43,217 nucleotides of DNA from Bacteroidota bacterium. GTDB taxonomy: Bacteria; Bacteroidota; Bacteroidia; Chitinophagales; Chitinophagaceae. The stretch is from the NCBI GenBank assembly GCA_947461125.1, contig CANHHX010000013.1, forward strand, positions 1-43,217, given 5' to 3'. Both the position numbers and the translations under genes were made by a program. Every line of letters starts with the position of its first letter. Within the stretch, counting starts at the first letter, position 1. Shown here one piece after another: positions 16,014 through 25,017 of the stretch. The notes below the pieces were generated by a model. It was given only the letters and a program-made list of their open reading frames with translations, had not been told where the DNA came from and did not search any database.

Positions 16014-18041
16014 TTAAGCAGGATCTACCCATGCGTCATGTTCTTTTAATAAATGAATGAGTTCATCTACTGCAATCTCACTATCTACATTTTTTTTGAC
16101 AACCTCTTTACCCTTATAGAGAGTGATTTTGCCTGGACCACTTCCCACATAACCAAAATCGGCATCTGCCATTTCACCAGGACCATTTACAATACATCCC
16201 ATGATGGCAATTTTAACGCCCTTTAAGTGATTGGTGACAGATCTAATTTTTGCAGTTGTTTCTTGTAAATTAAATAAGGTTCTACCACAACTAGGACAAG
16301 AAATATATTCTGTTTTAGATATGCGTGTACGGGTAGCTTGTAATATGGTAAATGCAGTAGCATTAATAAATGCTTCTACACTAGAATTTGAATTGTAATT
16401 TCTACCACTAGTGTCCTTAGAAGCATTGGCTATTTGCGCTGCATAACTTTTTGATGTTAAACCCAAACAAAGTCCATCTCCAAAGCCATCTAATAAAAGG
16501 GCGCCTGCTTCTGTTGCAAAATGAATGAGGTGTTCATCGGTTGTATTCCAATCACTATCAATGGTAATCACCACTGGGTTATTGATTTGTTTTTCTTGAA
16601 GCGCCATAAACATTCGGCGGATAGCAGGCATTGCATGTTTATGTTTGCTACTAAGACATAATATAGCAGTTGGATCATTTGCAACCGCATCAAGGTGTGT
16701 AAAATCATTGATGGGTGTTTCGTCACTAAAACAATCCATCATTACAAAATTTTGTTTTGGATGCTTTGCAGTTTCAGCATCATAACCGGCTCTATCAAAA
16801 ATTGGAATGTACTTATCCGTACTATTTTGAGTTGCCCAAGTAGCAGGATACACAATTACTTTTAACGTGCCTGGTAATTCAAACTCAATAAGCTGATGAC
16901 CTGTAAAAATATAATCAGCTGCTTGATCTCCAATATTCCATTTATCGGTAACCGCATCGTAGGTATAACCAATAGCCGTTAAATGCGCTGGTTCAATTTT
17001 TTCAATCTTACTAAAATCGGCAATAACAATGGGCACTTGAGCGGCGCCAACATTAGATACTGCCATACTATGTCTACGTTTGTAAACAAAAGGATCATAG
17101 GTAAGTTTTTGAACGGGAGGTATCACTCCATTTGAATTGCTAGCTATTTGCGTATACCTTTTTACAAGATCTCTACACACCGGAATTTCAAATTCAGGAT
17201 CTTCTGTTAAACTTACGCGAATCGTATCACCAATACCGTCTTCTAATAAGGTACCAATACCAGCAGCGCTTTTTACACGTCCATCTTCACCATCACCCGC
17301 CTCTGTTACGCCAAGATGCAAAGGATAACATTCATTGAATTCAAGTTGCATTTGCTGAATGAGTAAACGGTAAGCCTGCACCATTACTTGTGGATTACTG
17401 GCTTTCATACTTAGCACAATGTTGTGGTAATCATTGGCCCTTGCAATACGTAAAAATTCCATAGCACTTTCCACCATACCCATTGGGGTATCGCCGTATC
17501 TACTCATGATACGGTCACTTAGTGAACCATGGTTGGTACCAATACGCATCGCCGTTCCGTGCTCCTTACAAATTAATACAAGTGGGGTAAACCGCTCCGT
17601 AATTCTTTCAATTTCCTCGGCATAATCTTGGTCAGAATATTCGATGAGTTCAAACTTTTTCTTATCCACGTAATTACCTGGATTGATGCGCACTTTTTCT
17701 ACAATGCGGGCAGCGATTTCTGCTGCATTGGGCGTAAAATGAATATCAGCAACAATAGGTGTATCATAACCTCTTCGGCGCAATTCATTTTTGATATTCA
17801 ATAAATTTTCTGCTTCTTTTTTACTCGGTGCCGTGATTCTAACAAGTTCTGCCCCTGCCTCAATACACCGAATGGTTTGCTCCACAGTAGCTGCGGTATC
17901 AAGCGTATCGGTGGTGGTCATGGTTTGAACACGTATCGGATGGCCATTACCTAATTTGAGCTGACCAATGGTCACCTCTCTTGTTTTAAGACGACTTATT
18001 TGTGTTAAAGATGGACAGTAATTTTGCATCATAAAACTCAT
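16014..18041 (-). CDS. ispG: IspG (GcpE), 4-hydroxy-3-methylbut-2-enyl diphosphate synthase, long form
   Basis: The 675-residue protein carries the N-terminal TIM-barrel domain (TREVTIGQLKLGNGHPIRVQ, MRIGTNHGSLSDRIM). It has a long central insert (about 290-560), typical of Bacteroidota, Chlamydiae and plant enzymes and absent from the roughly 370-residue proteobacterial form. The C-terminal 4Fe-4S domain has CPSC at about residues 579-582 and MGCIVNGPGE at about 612-621. The three cysteines and the following Glu are the cluster ligands and catalytic acid. It performs the penultimate step of the MEP isoprenoid pathway, reducing MEcPP to HMBPP. It begins 9 bp downstream of the OXA-like gene and is followed 11 bp later by the acyltransferase gene. 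Confidence 0.97.
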   Translation of the reverse strand: MSFMMQNYCPSLTQISRLKTREVTIGQLKLGNGHPIRVQTMTTTDTLDTAATVEQTIRCIEAGAELVRITAPSKKEAENLLNIKNELRRRGYDTPIVADIHFTPNAAEIAARIVEKVRINPGNYVDKKKFELIEYSDQDYAEEIERITERFTPLVLICKEHGTAMRIGTNHGSLSDRIMSRYGDTPMGMVESAMEFLRIARANDYHNIVLSMKASNPQVMVQAYRLLIQQMQLEFNECYPLHLGVTEAGDGEDGRVKSAAGIGTLLEDGIGDTIRVSLTEDPEFEIPVCRDLVKRYTQIASNSNGVIPPVQKLTYDPFVYKRRHSMAVSNVGAAQVPIVIADFSKIEKIEPAHLTAIGYTYDAVTDKWNIGDQAADYIFTGHQLIEFELPGTLKVIVYPATWATQNSTDKYIPIFDRAGYDAETAKHPKQNFVMMDCFSDETPINDFTHLDAVANDPTAILCLSSKHKHAMPAIRRMFMALQEKQINNPVVITIDSDWNTTDEHLIHFATEAGALLLDGFGDGLCLGLTSKSYAAQIANASKDTSGRNYNSNSSVEAFINATAFTILQATRTRISKTEYISCPSCGRTLFNLQETTAKIRSVTNHLKGVKIAIMGCIVNGPGEMADADFGYVGSGPGKITLYKGKEVVKKNVDSEIAVDELIHLLKEHDAWVDPA

Positions 18042-18050
18042 TGAAATAGG

Positions 18051-18857
18051 TTAACGTTTACCTTCAAAAAAACCTTGGGATTTTAATATTTTATTAAACA
18101 CGGTCATACTCGCAGTTTTTATATCAGTATTAGCGGCGCCTTCTGTTTGTAATACAAAAAAGTAAGGGTGTTTGTTTTCTTCAATCCATCCAACAATCCA
18201 TCCTACCGCCTTACCGTTTTGCTTATAGCCAAACCCAGTCTTATAACTTAATTTATAATTGGTGTTAGCTGTTTGAAGCATCAACATTTTAACCATTTCT
18301 TGGCTTCGCTTTTGAAAAGGCAATTGACCAAAATATAATTTTTTTACAAGTCCTAGTTGTTCATCAGGAGTAATAACCAACTTATTGTTATACCAGAATG
18401 AATCTATGGCGGAACCCATACTTTTAGTGCCATATTGCAAGCTATCTAAGAAGTGTTGCATGGTGTCTTTTCCAATCCTTCTGGCCACTTCCATAAAGTA
18501 AGGCGTTGAAGTTTGTTTAAAAGCACTATCCATGCGAATTGGACCAGCACTATCCACAGAAAGTATCATTTTATCATCTACGATTCTTCCGGTTTCGATA
18601 CCTACTAGTGCATTCACAATTTCAAAAGTAGAAAAAGGAACATAACTAGAGTCTTTAAACTGCGCTAAATTATAAATATAAAACTCACCAGATCCATTAT
18701 CAAAAAGTCCAAAAGAACCTGTTGTTGCGGTCTCATCAAAATATTTTTTATACTCATTTTGAAGGGTGACATTGTTGGGAGAGCAGGCTTGCAATACCAA
18801 CAACACGATACTTACAAAAGTAAGTGAAAACGAACTGCTAAATTTTAAAAAACGCAT
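18051..18857 (-). CDS. OXA-like (class D beta-lactamase fold) lipoprotein with the catalytic lysine replaced
   Basis: The 268-residue product has a lipoprotein signal peptide with lipobox LQAC (C25). The remainder follows the class D beta-lactamase layout, but several motifs are altered. The SxxK box reads S76-T-F-E79, so the carbamylated general-base lysine is a glutamate (codon GAA at 18623-18621). SxV appears as S117-T-P119 and YGN as Y142-G-T144. KTG is intact at K206-T-G208, followed by the usual GWIVGWIE. The family's FW and LP landmarks (W155, GQLPF) remain. The fold is therefore clear, but normal beta-lactam hydrolysis is doubtful. It could be a penicillin-binding or sensor domain, or have a changed mechanism. 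It lies between FKBP and ispG in a tight run, with gaps of 22 and 9 bp. Confidence 0.85.
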   Translation of the reverse strand: MRFLKFSSSFSLTFVSIVLLVLQACSPNNVTLQNEYKKYFDETATTGSFGLFDNGSGEFYIYNLAQFKDSSYVPFSTFEIVNALVGIETGRIVDDKMILSVDSAGPIRMDSAFKQTSTPYFMEVARRIGKDTMQHFLDSLQYGTKSMGSAIDSFWYNNKLVITPDEQLGLVKKLYFGQLPFQKRSQEMVKMLMLQTANTNYKLSYKTGFGYKQNGKAVGWIVGWIEENKHPYFFVLQTEGAANTDIKTASMTVFNKILKSQGFFEGKR

Positions 18858-18879
18858 GTCTTAATTTTATAAAAGAAAA

Positions 18880-19638
18880 TTATTCTTTTTCGATACTGAT
18901 TAATTCTACATCAAATACAAGTAAGGAACCTGGACCAATTGATGGACTTGGAGAACTATCTCCGTATGCTAAATCTGAGGGTACATATAATTTCCATTTG
19001 CTACCAACAGTCATTAATTGTAAAGCCTCTTGCCATCCTTTAATAACGCCGTTAACTGGGAATACAACTGGTTCACCACGATCCATTGAACTATCAAAAA
19101 TACTACCATCCAATAAGGTACCATGGTAATGACATTTTACTTTATCTGTTAATTTAGGCCTTGTCGTATCTGCACCCGCTTTTACTACTACATACTGCAG
19201 CCCAGAAGGAAGGGAAACAACACCTGGCTTTTTTGCATTAGCCGCTAAAAAATCAACACCCGCTTTTTTAGCACCCGCCGATTTTTGTTCGTTTGCCTTT
19301 TGAACAAATTCACCAATACATTTATCTAGCACCGCTTCTGGAAGTGCAGAAGCCTTACCACTAAACACATCACCTATTGCACGGTATAAATTAGGTAGGT
19401 TAATCGCATCAAAACCTTGTGCTTTCAAATTTTGTCCAATACGAACACCAAGCGCATAACCAGCACTATCGGCACTATTTTTAAAAACCCCCATTGGCTT
19501 TAATGCAACGGTAGGTTTTACAGTAGTTGAGGGTTTGGCTGCGTTTGTTGGGGTAGCTTTTGGAGCAGTTACTGCTTTTTTAACTTGCGCATTGGCACCA
19601 AAAGAAGCAAGTAATAAACAAATAAAAAGACGTTTCAT
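18880..19638 (-). CDS. Secreted FKBP-type peptidyl-prolyl cis-trans isomerase (FkpA/Mip-like)
   Basis: The product has 252 residues from the ATG at 19638. A longer frame starts at 19659, but the later ATG gives a clean signal peptide (MKRLFICLLLASFGANAQ). A low-complexity Ala/Pro/Thr/Lys linker covers about residues 20-50. A Mip-like dimerisation domain (SAGYALGVRIGQNLKAQGFD) covers about 55-130. The catalytic FKBP domain covers about 145-250, with GTLLDGSIFDSS, GVIKGWQEAL and LAYGD. It should catalyse prolyl isomerisation of periplasmic proteins. It follows argH by 35 bp, so it may be read as part of the arginine transcript, although nothing links the functions. Confidence 0.95.
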   Translation of the reverse strand: MKRLFICLLLASFGANAQVKKAVTAPKATPTNAAKPSTTVKPTVALKPMGVFKNSADSAGYALGVRIGQNLKAQGFDAINLPNLYRAIGDVFSGKASALPEAVLDKCIGEFVQKANEQKSAGAKKAGVDFLAANAKKPGVVSLPSGLQYVVVKAGADTTRPKLTDKVKCHYHGTLLDGSIFDSSMDRGEPVVFPVNGVIKGWQEALQLMTVGSKWKLYVPSDLAYGDSSPSPSIGPGSLLVFDVELISIEKE

Positions 19639-19673
19639 GTATTGTTTTTTAAGTATCAAATGTAAATAAATAG

Positions 19674-21008
19674 TTAGTCATTTAGTAAAGCGGCTACCGC
19701 ATTACTTGCAACTGCAAAATTAAAGCCAGCAAGCACTTCTTGCATCATTTTTTCAATTTTATCATTACACAAATTACCCATACTACCCTCGTGGGTGTGA
19801 TTTAAAGTGGTACTATACGTAAAATTACCATTTTCGATAGCCATACCCACTTGTTTATAGGCATCTCTAAAAGGAACGCCTTGTAAAACTAGCTTGTTTA
19901 CAGCTTCGACGCTAAACGCATATTTATACTTTTCATCGAGCAAAATGGTTTCTTTGACCTGAATCGACGCAAACATCAATTGTGCCATGGCAAAGCAATC
20001 CTGTAAGGTTTTAAATGCCGGAAACAAATGCTCTTTGAGTAATTGTAAATCGCGGTGGTAGCCAGAGGGTAAGTTAGTGGTCATTAACATTACTTCGTTA
20101 GGTAATGCTTTGATGCGGTTACAATGGGAACGGATTAGTTCAAAAACATCTGGATTTTTTTTATGCGGCATGATGCTTGACCCGGTAGTAAGCGCTGCTG
20201 GGAAAGCTATAAAATCAAAATTTTGATTTAAATAAAGACAGGCATCCATACTCATTTTTGCCAGTGTATCTGCAATATTTGCAAGTGCCATAGCAGTAAT
20301 GCGCTCTGCTTTACCTCTTCCCATTTGAGCATACACTACATTGTAGTTCAAGTTTTCAAAACCTAGCAAAACGGTAGTAACACTTCTACTAATAGGAAAT
20401 GAAGAACCATAACCAGCAGCAGAACCAAGTGGATTTTTGTTGACTACTTTATAGGCACTTTGTAAGGTAATTAAATCATCCACTAAACTTTCGGCGTAAG
20501 CACCAAACCAGAGTCCAAAGGAGGATGGCATAGCAAGCTGCAAATGCGTATAGCCTGGTAGCAAGTGGTTTTTATATTTTTCACTTTGAGTTTGTAGTAA
20601 TGTAAAAAAGGATTGAACAGTTCCTACAAGCTCCATAATTTCATGACGTAGGTATAGTTTTAAATCCACTAACACTTGATCATTTCTACTTCGAGCGCTA
20701 TGAATTTTTTTTCCGGCATCGCCTAGTTGCTCTGTTAACAAGACTTCGACATAAGAATGGATATCTTCTACCCCTGCTGGTAGCGCAAAACCTGGCATGG
20801 TTACCTGCTTGTAAATATTTTTTAATGCAGCGTCAATTAACTGTGCTTCAGATGATTCCAACAACCCAACTTGTGCAAGCATACGCACATGTGCCAGCGA
20901 GCCAAGTACATCAAAGGGTGCAAGCATGGCATCAAATGCTGGATCGTTTCCAACTGTAAAATTTTCTACCGCTGCTGCTACGTTTGTATTTTTTTGCCAA
21001 AGTTTCAT
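19674..21008 (-). CDS. argH: Argininosuccinate lyase
   Basis: The 444-residue enzyme of the fumarase/aspartase superfamily splits argininosuccinate into arginine and fumarate. The signature GSSIMPHKKNPD (276-287), with the catalytic serine, is intact. The conserved HSARSRNDQ (103-111) and GYTHLQ (152-157, His as the acid/base) are also present. The length is slightly below the usual 455-465 residues because of a short C-terminus. It is the eighth gene of the arginine run, 22 bp after argE, and supplies the last step of the pathway. Confidence 0.97.
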   Translation of the reverse strand: MKLWQKNTNVAAAVENFTVGNDPAFDAMLAPFDVLGSLAHVRMLAQVGLLESSEAQLIDAALKNIYKQVTMPGFALPAGVEDIHSYVEVLLTEQLGDAGKKIHSARSRNDQVLVDLKLYLRHEIMELVGTVQSFFTLLQTQSEKYKNHLLPGYTHLQLAMPSSFGLWFGAYAESLVDDLITLQSAYKVVNKNPLGSAAGYGSSFPISRSVTTVLLGFENLNYNVVYAQMGRGKAERITAMALANIADTLAKMSMDACLYLNQNFDFIAFPAALTTGSSIMPHKKNPDVFELIRSHCNRIKALPNEVMLMTTNLPSGYHRDLQLLKEHLFPAFKTLQDCFAMAQLMFASIQVKETILLDEKYKYAFSVEAVNKLVLQGVPFRDAYKQVGMAIENGNFTYSTTLNHTHEGSMGNLCNDKIEKMMQEVLAGFNFAVASNAVAALLND

Positions 21009-21030
21009 CGTTCCTATTTTTTTGAAGTTG

Positions 21031-22119
21031 CTATTTTGAAAGTAATACCTGATCTAACAATTCAATATATTGTTGTATGCCGTTTTCTATTTCCTCTACA
21101 AATACAAATTCATCTGCGCTATGACTTCGTGCAGAATCACCAGGACCCATTTTTAAAGCAGGAAATGAAACAAGTGCTTTATCAGATGTAGTTGGTGAAC
21201 CGTAGGGCTTACTACCAATAGCGATGCCCGCTTTAACCAGCGGATGATCTAGTGCAATCTCCGAAGATTTAAGACGCGTACTTCTTGGCGTTACAGTTAC
21301 CGCTGCATTATTTATTTGTACTTGAAGTTCTTCTAAAATTTGTTCAAAAGTATAGCATTCATTCACCCGCACATCTATAACCATTTTACAATCGGGTGGG
21401 ACTATATTATGTGCCTTATTGGTTGTTTCAATAACAGTTACGGTTTGCCCCACCGGACCTAATAATTCAGATACTTTTGAAAACCTATAATTTTTAAAAA
21501 CATCGATGACAGGAAGTGCATCATATATTGCATTTTGTCCTTCGCCTCTTGCCGCATGTCCTGCAATACCTGGTACCACTACGTCTAACACCATTAATCC
21601 ACGCTCTGCTACTGCTAATTGCATAAGAGTTGGCTCCCCAATAATCGCGCAATCAATCACTGGCAATTGCGGTACTAAGCTTTCAATCCCATTTTTTCCT
21701 GAAATTTCTTCTTCGGCAGTACCTGCAAAAATGAGGTTGTACGATAAATTTTCCTGGTTGTAGTAATACAAAAAAACATGTAGTAATGATACAAGTGATG
21801 CACCCGCGTCATTACTTCCTAGGCCATACAGTTTACCGTCTTTAACAATCGGGGAATATGGATCTATGGTATACCCTGCATTGGGCTTTACGGTATCGTG
21901 GTGAGAATTTAAAAGAATCGTTGGCTTTGAAAGGTCAAAGTTTTTAGTAGCTGCCCAAACATTGTTGAGGTGTCTATGAGGTGTTACCCCATTTTGTTTT
22001 AGGTAATCATATAAAATGAAAGCAGTAGCATCCTCCTCCTTACTAAAAGAAGGCGTTGCAATGAGCTTTTGTAGTAAAGCAATTGCAGCAGGCGTATAGG
22101 TATGTTTATTCAGTTCCAA
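21031..22119 (-). CDS. argE: M20-family N-acyl-citrulline/ornithine deacylase (ArgE-like)
   Basis: The 362-residue zinc peptidase-fold protein has the metal-site pattern of M20 enzymes: H73-H-D75 in NSHHDTVKP, D104 in GSNDAGAS, the E136-E-E138 run after AGTA, and a late His in SARSHSADEF. A dimerisation domain covers about residues 170-285. Because the cluster uses an acylornithine carbamoyltransferase, the substrate is more likely N-acetyl- or N-succinylcitrulline than N-acetylornithine. The choice of acyl group is unsettled (see argF'). It lies 6 bp after argB and 22 bp before argH. Confidence 0.9.
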   Translation of the reverse strand: MELNKHTYTPAAIALLQKLIATPSFSKEEDATAFILYDYLKQNGVTPHRHLNNVWAATKNFDLSKPTILLNSHHDTVKPNAGYTIDPYSPIVKDGKLYGLGSNDAGASLVSLLHVFLYYYNQENLSYNLIFAGTAEEEISGKNGIESLVPQLPVIDCAIIGEPTLMQLAVAERGLMVLDVVVPGIAGHAARGEGQNAIYDALPVIDVFKNYRFSKVSELLGPVGQTVTVIETTNKAHNIVPPDCKMVIDVRVNECYTFEQILEELQVQINNAAVTVTPRSTRLKSSEIALDHPLVKAGIAIGSKPYGSPTTSDKALVSFPALKMGPGDSARSHSADEFVFVEEIENGIQQYIELLDQVLLSK

Positions 22120-22125
22120 GTTTGA

Positions 22126-22911
22126 TTAATTTTTTAGAATGGTTGTACCAGTTTTTCCAGCAATAAGCTTTTCAATATCTAATGCATCTCCAATGAGTAC
22201 CCTACCTACCCCTTTTTGCAAAGCTTCAAAAGCGTTGTCTAGTTTTGGAATCATCCCTTCATTTATTTGACCACTGGCTTTAAAACTAGCATAATTTTGA
22301 GGATCAATTACCGAAATAACACTATCGTTATTCTGGATATCTGAGAGTACGCCTTTCTTTTCAAATGAGTATACCAAAGACACATCATATACACTACTTA
22401 GTGCAGTAGCAATAGCCTGCGCCATGGTATCAGCATTGGTATTTAATAGCTGTCCTGCGCCATCATGTGTAATGGGGGCTACTACAAGAGATAAGCCTGC
22501 ATCTAATAACTGTACAATTTTTTCAGTGTCAACTACATCAATGTCACCCACAAACCCATAATCGGTAGTTGTGTTTATTCTTTTATGTGCTTTTACAATA
22601 TTAGCATCTGCGCCACAAATACCAAGTGTATTTATATTTTTTGATTGAAGCGCTGCTACTATATTTTTATTAATGTATCCAGCATATACCATCGTTACAA
22701 TTTGAAGGGTAGCGGCATCTGTGATTCTTCTACCATCTACCATTTGCTGTGGTATATTTAAATCGGCAGCCATTTTTGTTGCCAATTTGCCACCACCATG
22801 AATTAAGATCTTCTTTCCATCTACTGCTGCATAAGCAGACAAAAAAGAAGCAAGATGTACTTCATTGTCAATGATATTTCCGCTAATTTTTACAATGGTT
22901 ATTTTTTCCAC
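22126..22911 (-). CDS. argB: N-acetyl(acyl)glutamate kinase
   Basis: The product has 262 residues from a GTG start at 22911, two bases after the argF' stop codon. The frame stays open upstream to an ATG at 22962 inside argF', but that adds 17 residues without family support, and VEKITIVKISGN is the normal N-terminus. Amino-acid-kinase motifs are intact: KISGN (phosphate-binding Lys), IHGGGK, the VDGRR of the acyl-glutamate site, and the ADT segment NTNADTMA near residue 165. It phosphorylates N-acetylglutamate, or N-succinylglutamate as in Bacteroides. There is no long N-terminal helix of the arginine-sensitive hexameric type, which suggests weak or no arginine feedback inhibition. Confidence 0.93.
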   Translation of the reverse strand: MEKITIVKISGNIIDNEVHLASFLSAYAAVDGKKILIHGGGKLATKMAADLNIPQQMVDGRRITDAATLQIVTMVYAGYINKNIVAALQSKNINTLGICGADANIVKAHKRINTTTDYGFVGDIDVVDTEKIVQLLDAGLSLVVAPITHDGAGQLLNTNADTMAQAIATALSSVYDVSLVYSFEKKGVLSDIQNNDSVISVIDPQNYASFKASGQINEGMIPKLDNAFEALQKGVGRVLIGDALDIEKLIAGKTGTTILKN

Positions 22912-22913
22912 GC

Positions 22914-23879
22914 TTACTGGTTTGAAGTTAAAATAGTGGATAATACGGCTTGTGCGGCCCAAACCCTGTTACCTGCTTGTTTAGTAACTAAACTACATGG
23001 GCCGTCTAATATTTCATCAGAGAGTTCTACGTTTCTTCTTACAGGTAAACAGTGCATCACTTTTGCATTATTGGAATAGATTAGTGATTTTGCAGTTAGC
23101 ATCCACGCAGGATCGGTACTCAAAACATTGCCATAATCGTTGTAAGAACTCCAATTTTTCACATACACAAAATCGGCGCCTTCAAGAGCAGCAGCTTGGT
23201 CATGTGTAATAGTGGCGCCTTTGGTATATTTTTCCGAAAGCTCGTAACCTGCTGGGTGCGTTACAACAACATCCGCAAAATTGGCAGCCGTTGCCCACTG
23301 TGCAAAGCTATTGGCCACACATTGTGGTAACGCTTTTACATGTGGCGCCCAGGTTAACACTACTTTTGGTTTTTTAACAAGCCCAGTGGACTGTATAGAT
23401 TCCTGTATGGTAATGATATCTGTTAATGATTGAAGTGGATGCAGTGTTGCGCTTTCGAGACTTACAACAGGAACGCCTGCGTATTTAATAAATTGATGGA
23501 TAATTTTTTCGGCGTAATCTTCATCTCTATTTTGCAAACCTGGAAAAGTACGAATACATAATATATCGAAGTACTGTCCTAAAATAGGCGCAGCATCTTT
23601 TACGTGCTCTACAGTAGTGCCATTCATGATGGCGCCTTCTGCAAATTCTAAAGCCCAGCCTTCTTTGTCTACATTGAAAACAATTGCATCCATACCTAAG
23701 TTTTGTGCAGCCACTTGTGTACTAAGTCTAGTGCGTAAACTAGGATTTAAAAAAAGTAAACCCACGCGCTTGTTGGCGCCAAGGGATTTATCTAACAATG
23801 GATGTTGCTTATAGGCCAGCCCTTTATTGATGAGCGCTTGTATGTCTGTAACGTCACTTACTTCAATAAATTTTTTCAT
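22914..23879 (-). CDS. argF': N-acylornithine carbamoyltransferase (acetyl/succinylornithine transcarbamylase)
   Basis: The 321-residue enzyme carries the carbamoyl-phosphate motif as S47-L-R-T-R51, with HPLQ at 147-150 and HCLPVRRN at 276-283. The GLQNRDEDYAE region and the MNGTT segment place it with the AOTCase/SOTCase group rather than ordinary ornithine transcarbamylases. It makes N-acylcitrulline from carbamoyl phosphate and N-acylornithine. The residue reported to set acyl specificity (Pro90 in Bacteroides fragilis SOTCase, Glu92 in Xanthomonas AOTCase) is Val90 here. The residue after RRNV is Glu285, where I recall a carboxylated lysine in Xanthomonas AOTCase. The start codon overlaps the argD stop in ATGA. 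Confidence 0.93.
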   Translation of the reverse strand: MKKFIEVSDVTDIQALINKGLAYKQHPLLDKSLGANKRVGLLFLNPSLRTRLSTQVAAQNLGMDAIVFNVDKEGWALEFAEGAIMNGTTVEHVKDAAPILGQYFDILCIRTFPGLQNRDEDYAEKIIHQFIKYAGVPVVSLESATLHPLQSLTDIITIQESIQSTGLVKKPKVVLTWAPHVKALPQCVANSFAQWATAANFADVVVTHPAGYELSEKYTKGATITHDQAAALEGADFVYVKNWSSYNDYGNVLSTDPAWMLTAKSLIYSNNAKVMHCLPVRRNVELSDEILDGPCSLVTKQAGNRVWAAQAVLSTILTSNQ

Positions 23880-25015
23880 AACAAAGATTGAATGGCTTTT
23901 TGAAGTCTATCCAAGAATATATCAATTTCCTGTTTTGTAATGGCCAATGAAGGAAGTAACCTGATAACGTTTGGTTTAGCTTCTCCAGTAAAGACTTTAA
24001 ATTCTTCGAGTAATACTTTTTTTAACGCTTTAATTTCATCCGGCACATCAAAACCAATCATAAGGCCCGTGCCTCTTATATTTTGTAGTTGTGGAATTTT
24101 TGAAAGCGCTTCCATTAAGTAATTACCATGATTCGCAGCATTTGCTAATAGATTTTCTTGTTCCATAACTTCTACTACAGCTAATGCAGCTGCACATGCC
24201 AAATGATTCCCCCCAAACGTGGTGCCTAACATGCCGTATTTAGGCGCAATAGTTGGCGCAATTAAAATACCCCCAATTGGGAATCCGTTACCCATACCCT
24301 TTGCCATAGAATAAATATCGGCATCCACGCCTGCTGCATCATGCGCAAAAAACTGCCCTGTTCTTCCATAACCACACTGAACACTATCCGCAATATATAA
24401 AGCACCATACTTGTCACATAAAGACCGAATGTTTTGTAAAAAAGAATTAGATGCTACGCGAATACCACCAACGCCTTGTATACCTTCTATAATGACAGCT
24501 GCAATGGTGTCACCCTGGGTATCAAAACAAGCCTGTAATGCAGCTTCATCATTAAAAGGCAAGAAAATAATATTGTCTGTTTCATTGACAGGCGCTACAA
24601 TGGACGAGTTGTCAGTAGCAGCTACTGCAAGTGAAGTTCTTCCATGAAAAGATCCTGTAAAGGCAATAATTTTTTTACGGCCGGTAACAAAAGAGGCAAG
24701 CTTTAATGCGTTTTCATTGGCTTCGGCGCCGCTATTGCATAAAAAAAGTTGAAAATTATTTTTGCCGCTTACTGCTCCAATTTTCTCTGCTAACTGCGTT
24801 TGAATAGGGATAATAACAGAGTTGGAATAAAAAGCAATTTGATGAAGTTGTGTTTCAATGGCCGATACCCAGTATGGATGCGTATGACCAATACTAATAA
24901 CAGCATGTCCACCATACATATCTAGGTATTCGGTACCTTTTTCATCCCATACATACGAACCCTTGGCTTTTGTAATGGTGATATGATTAAGTGGATATAC
25001 GTCAAATAGCTTCAT
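23876..25015 (-). CDS. argD: N-acylornithine aminotransferase (class III PLP enzyme)
   Basis: The 379-residue aminotransferase has the PLP lysine K239 in YSMAKGMGNGFPIGG. The cofactor-stacking GSFHGRT loop (121-127) and the SGAEANE phosphate-binding segment (95-101) are also present. The conserved D-E-V-Q motif around the PLP-ring aspartate reads A-D210-S-V-Q, so the usual Glu is Ser. It converts N-acylglutamate semialdehyde to N-acylornithine with glutamate as donor. It overlaps argF' by 4 bp and starts 2 bp after argC, which shows translational coupling. Confidence 0.95.
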   Translation of the reverse strand: MKLFDVYPLNHITITKAKGSYVWDEKGTEYLDMYGGHAVISIGHTHPYWVSAIETQLHQIAFYSNSVIIPIQTQLAEKIGAVSGKNNFQLFLCNSGAEANENALKLASFVTGRKKIIAFTGSFHGRTSLAVAATDNSSIVAPVNETDNIIFLPFNDEAALQACFDTQGDTIAAVIIEGIQGVGGIRVASNSFLQNIRSLCDKYGALYIADSVQCGYGRTGQFFAHDAAGVDADIYSMAKGMGNGFPIGGILIAPTIAPKYGMLGTTFGGNHLACAAALAVVEVMEQENLLANAANHGNYLMEALSKIPQLQNIRGTGLMIGFDVPDEIKALKKVLLEEFKVFTGEAKPNVIRLLPSLAITKQEIDIFLDRLQKAIQSLL

Positions 25016-25017
25016 GT

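Noticed and set aside
18051-18857. OXA-like gene as acquired antibiotic resistance
   Set aside because: No mobile element or integron is near, base composition matches neighbours, and the catalytic lysine is missing.
22912-22962. Upstream ATG for argB at 22962
   Set aside because: It adds 17 residues inside argF' that do not fit the kinase family; the GTG at 22911, two bases after the argF' stop, fits the N-terminus.
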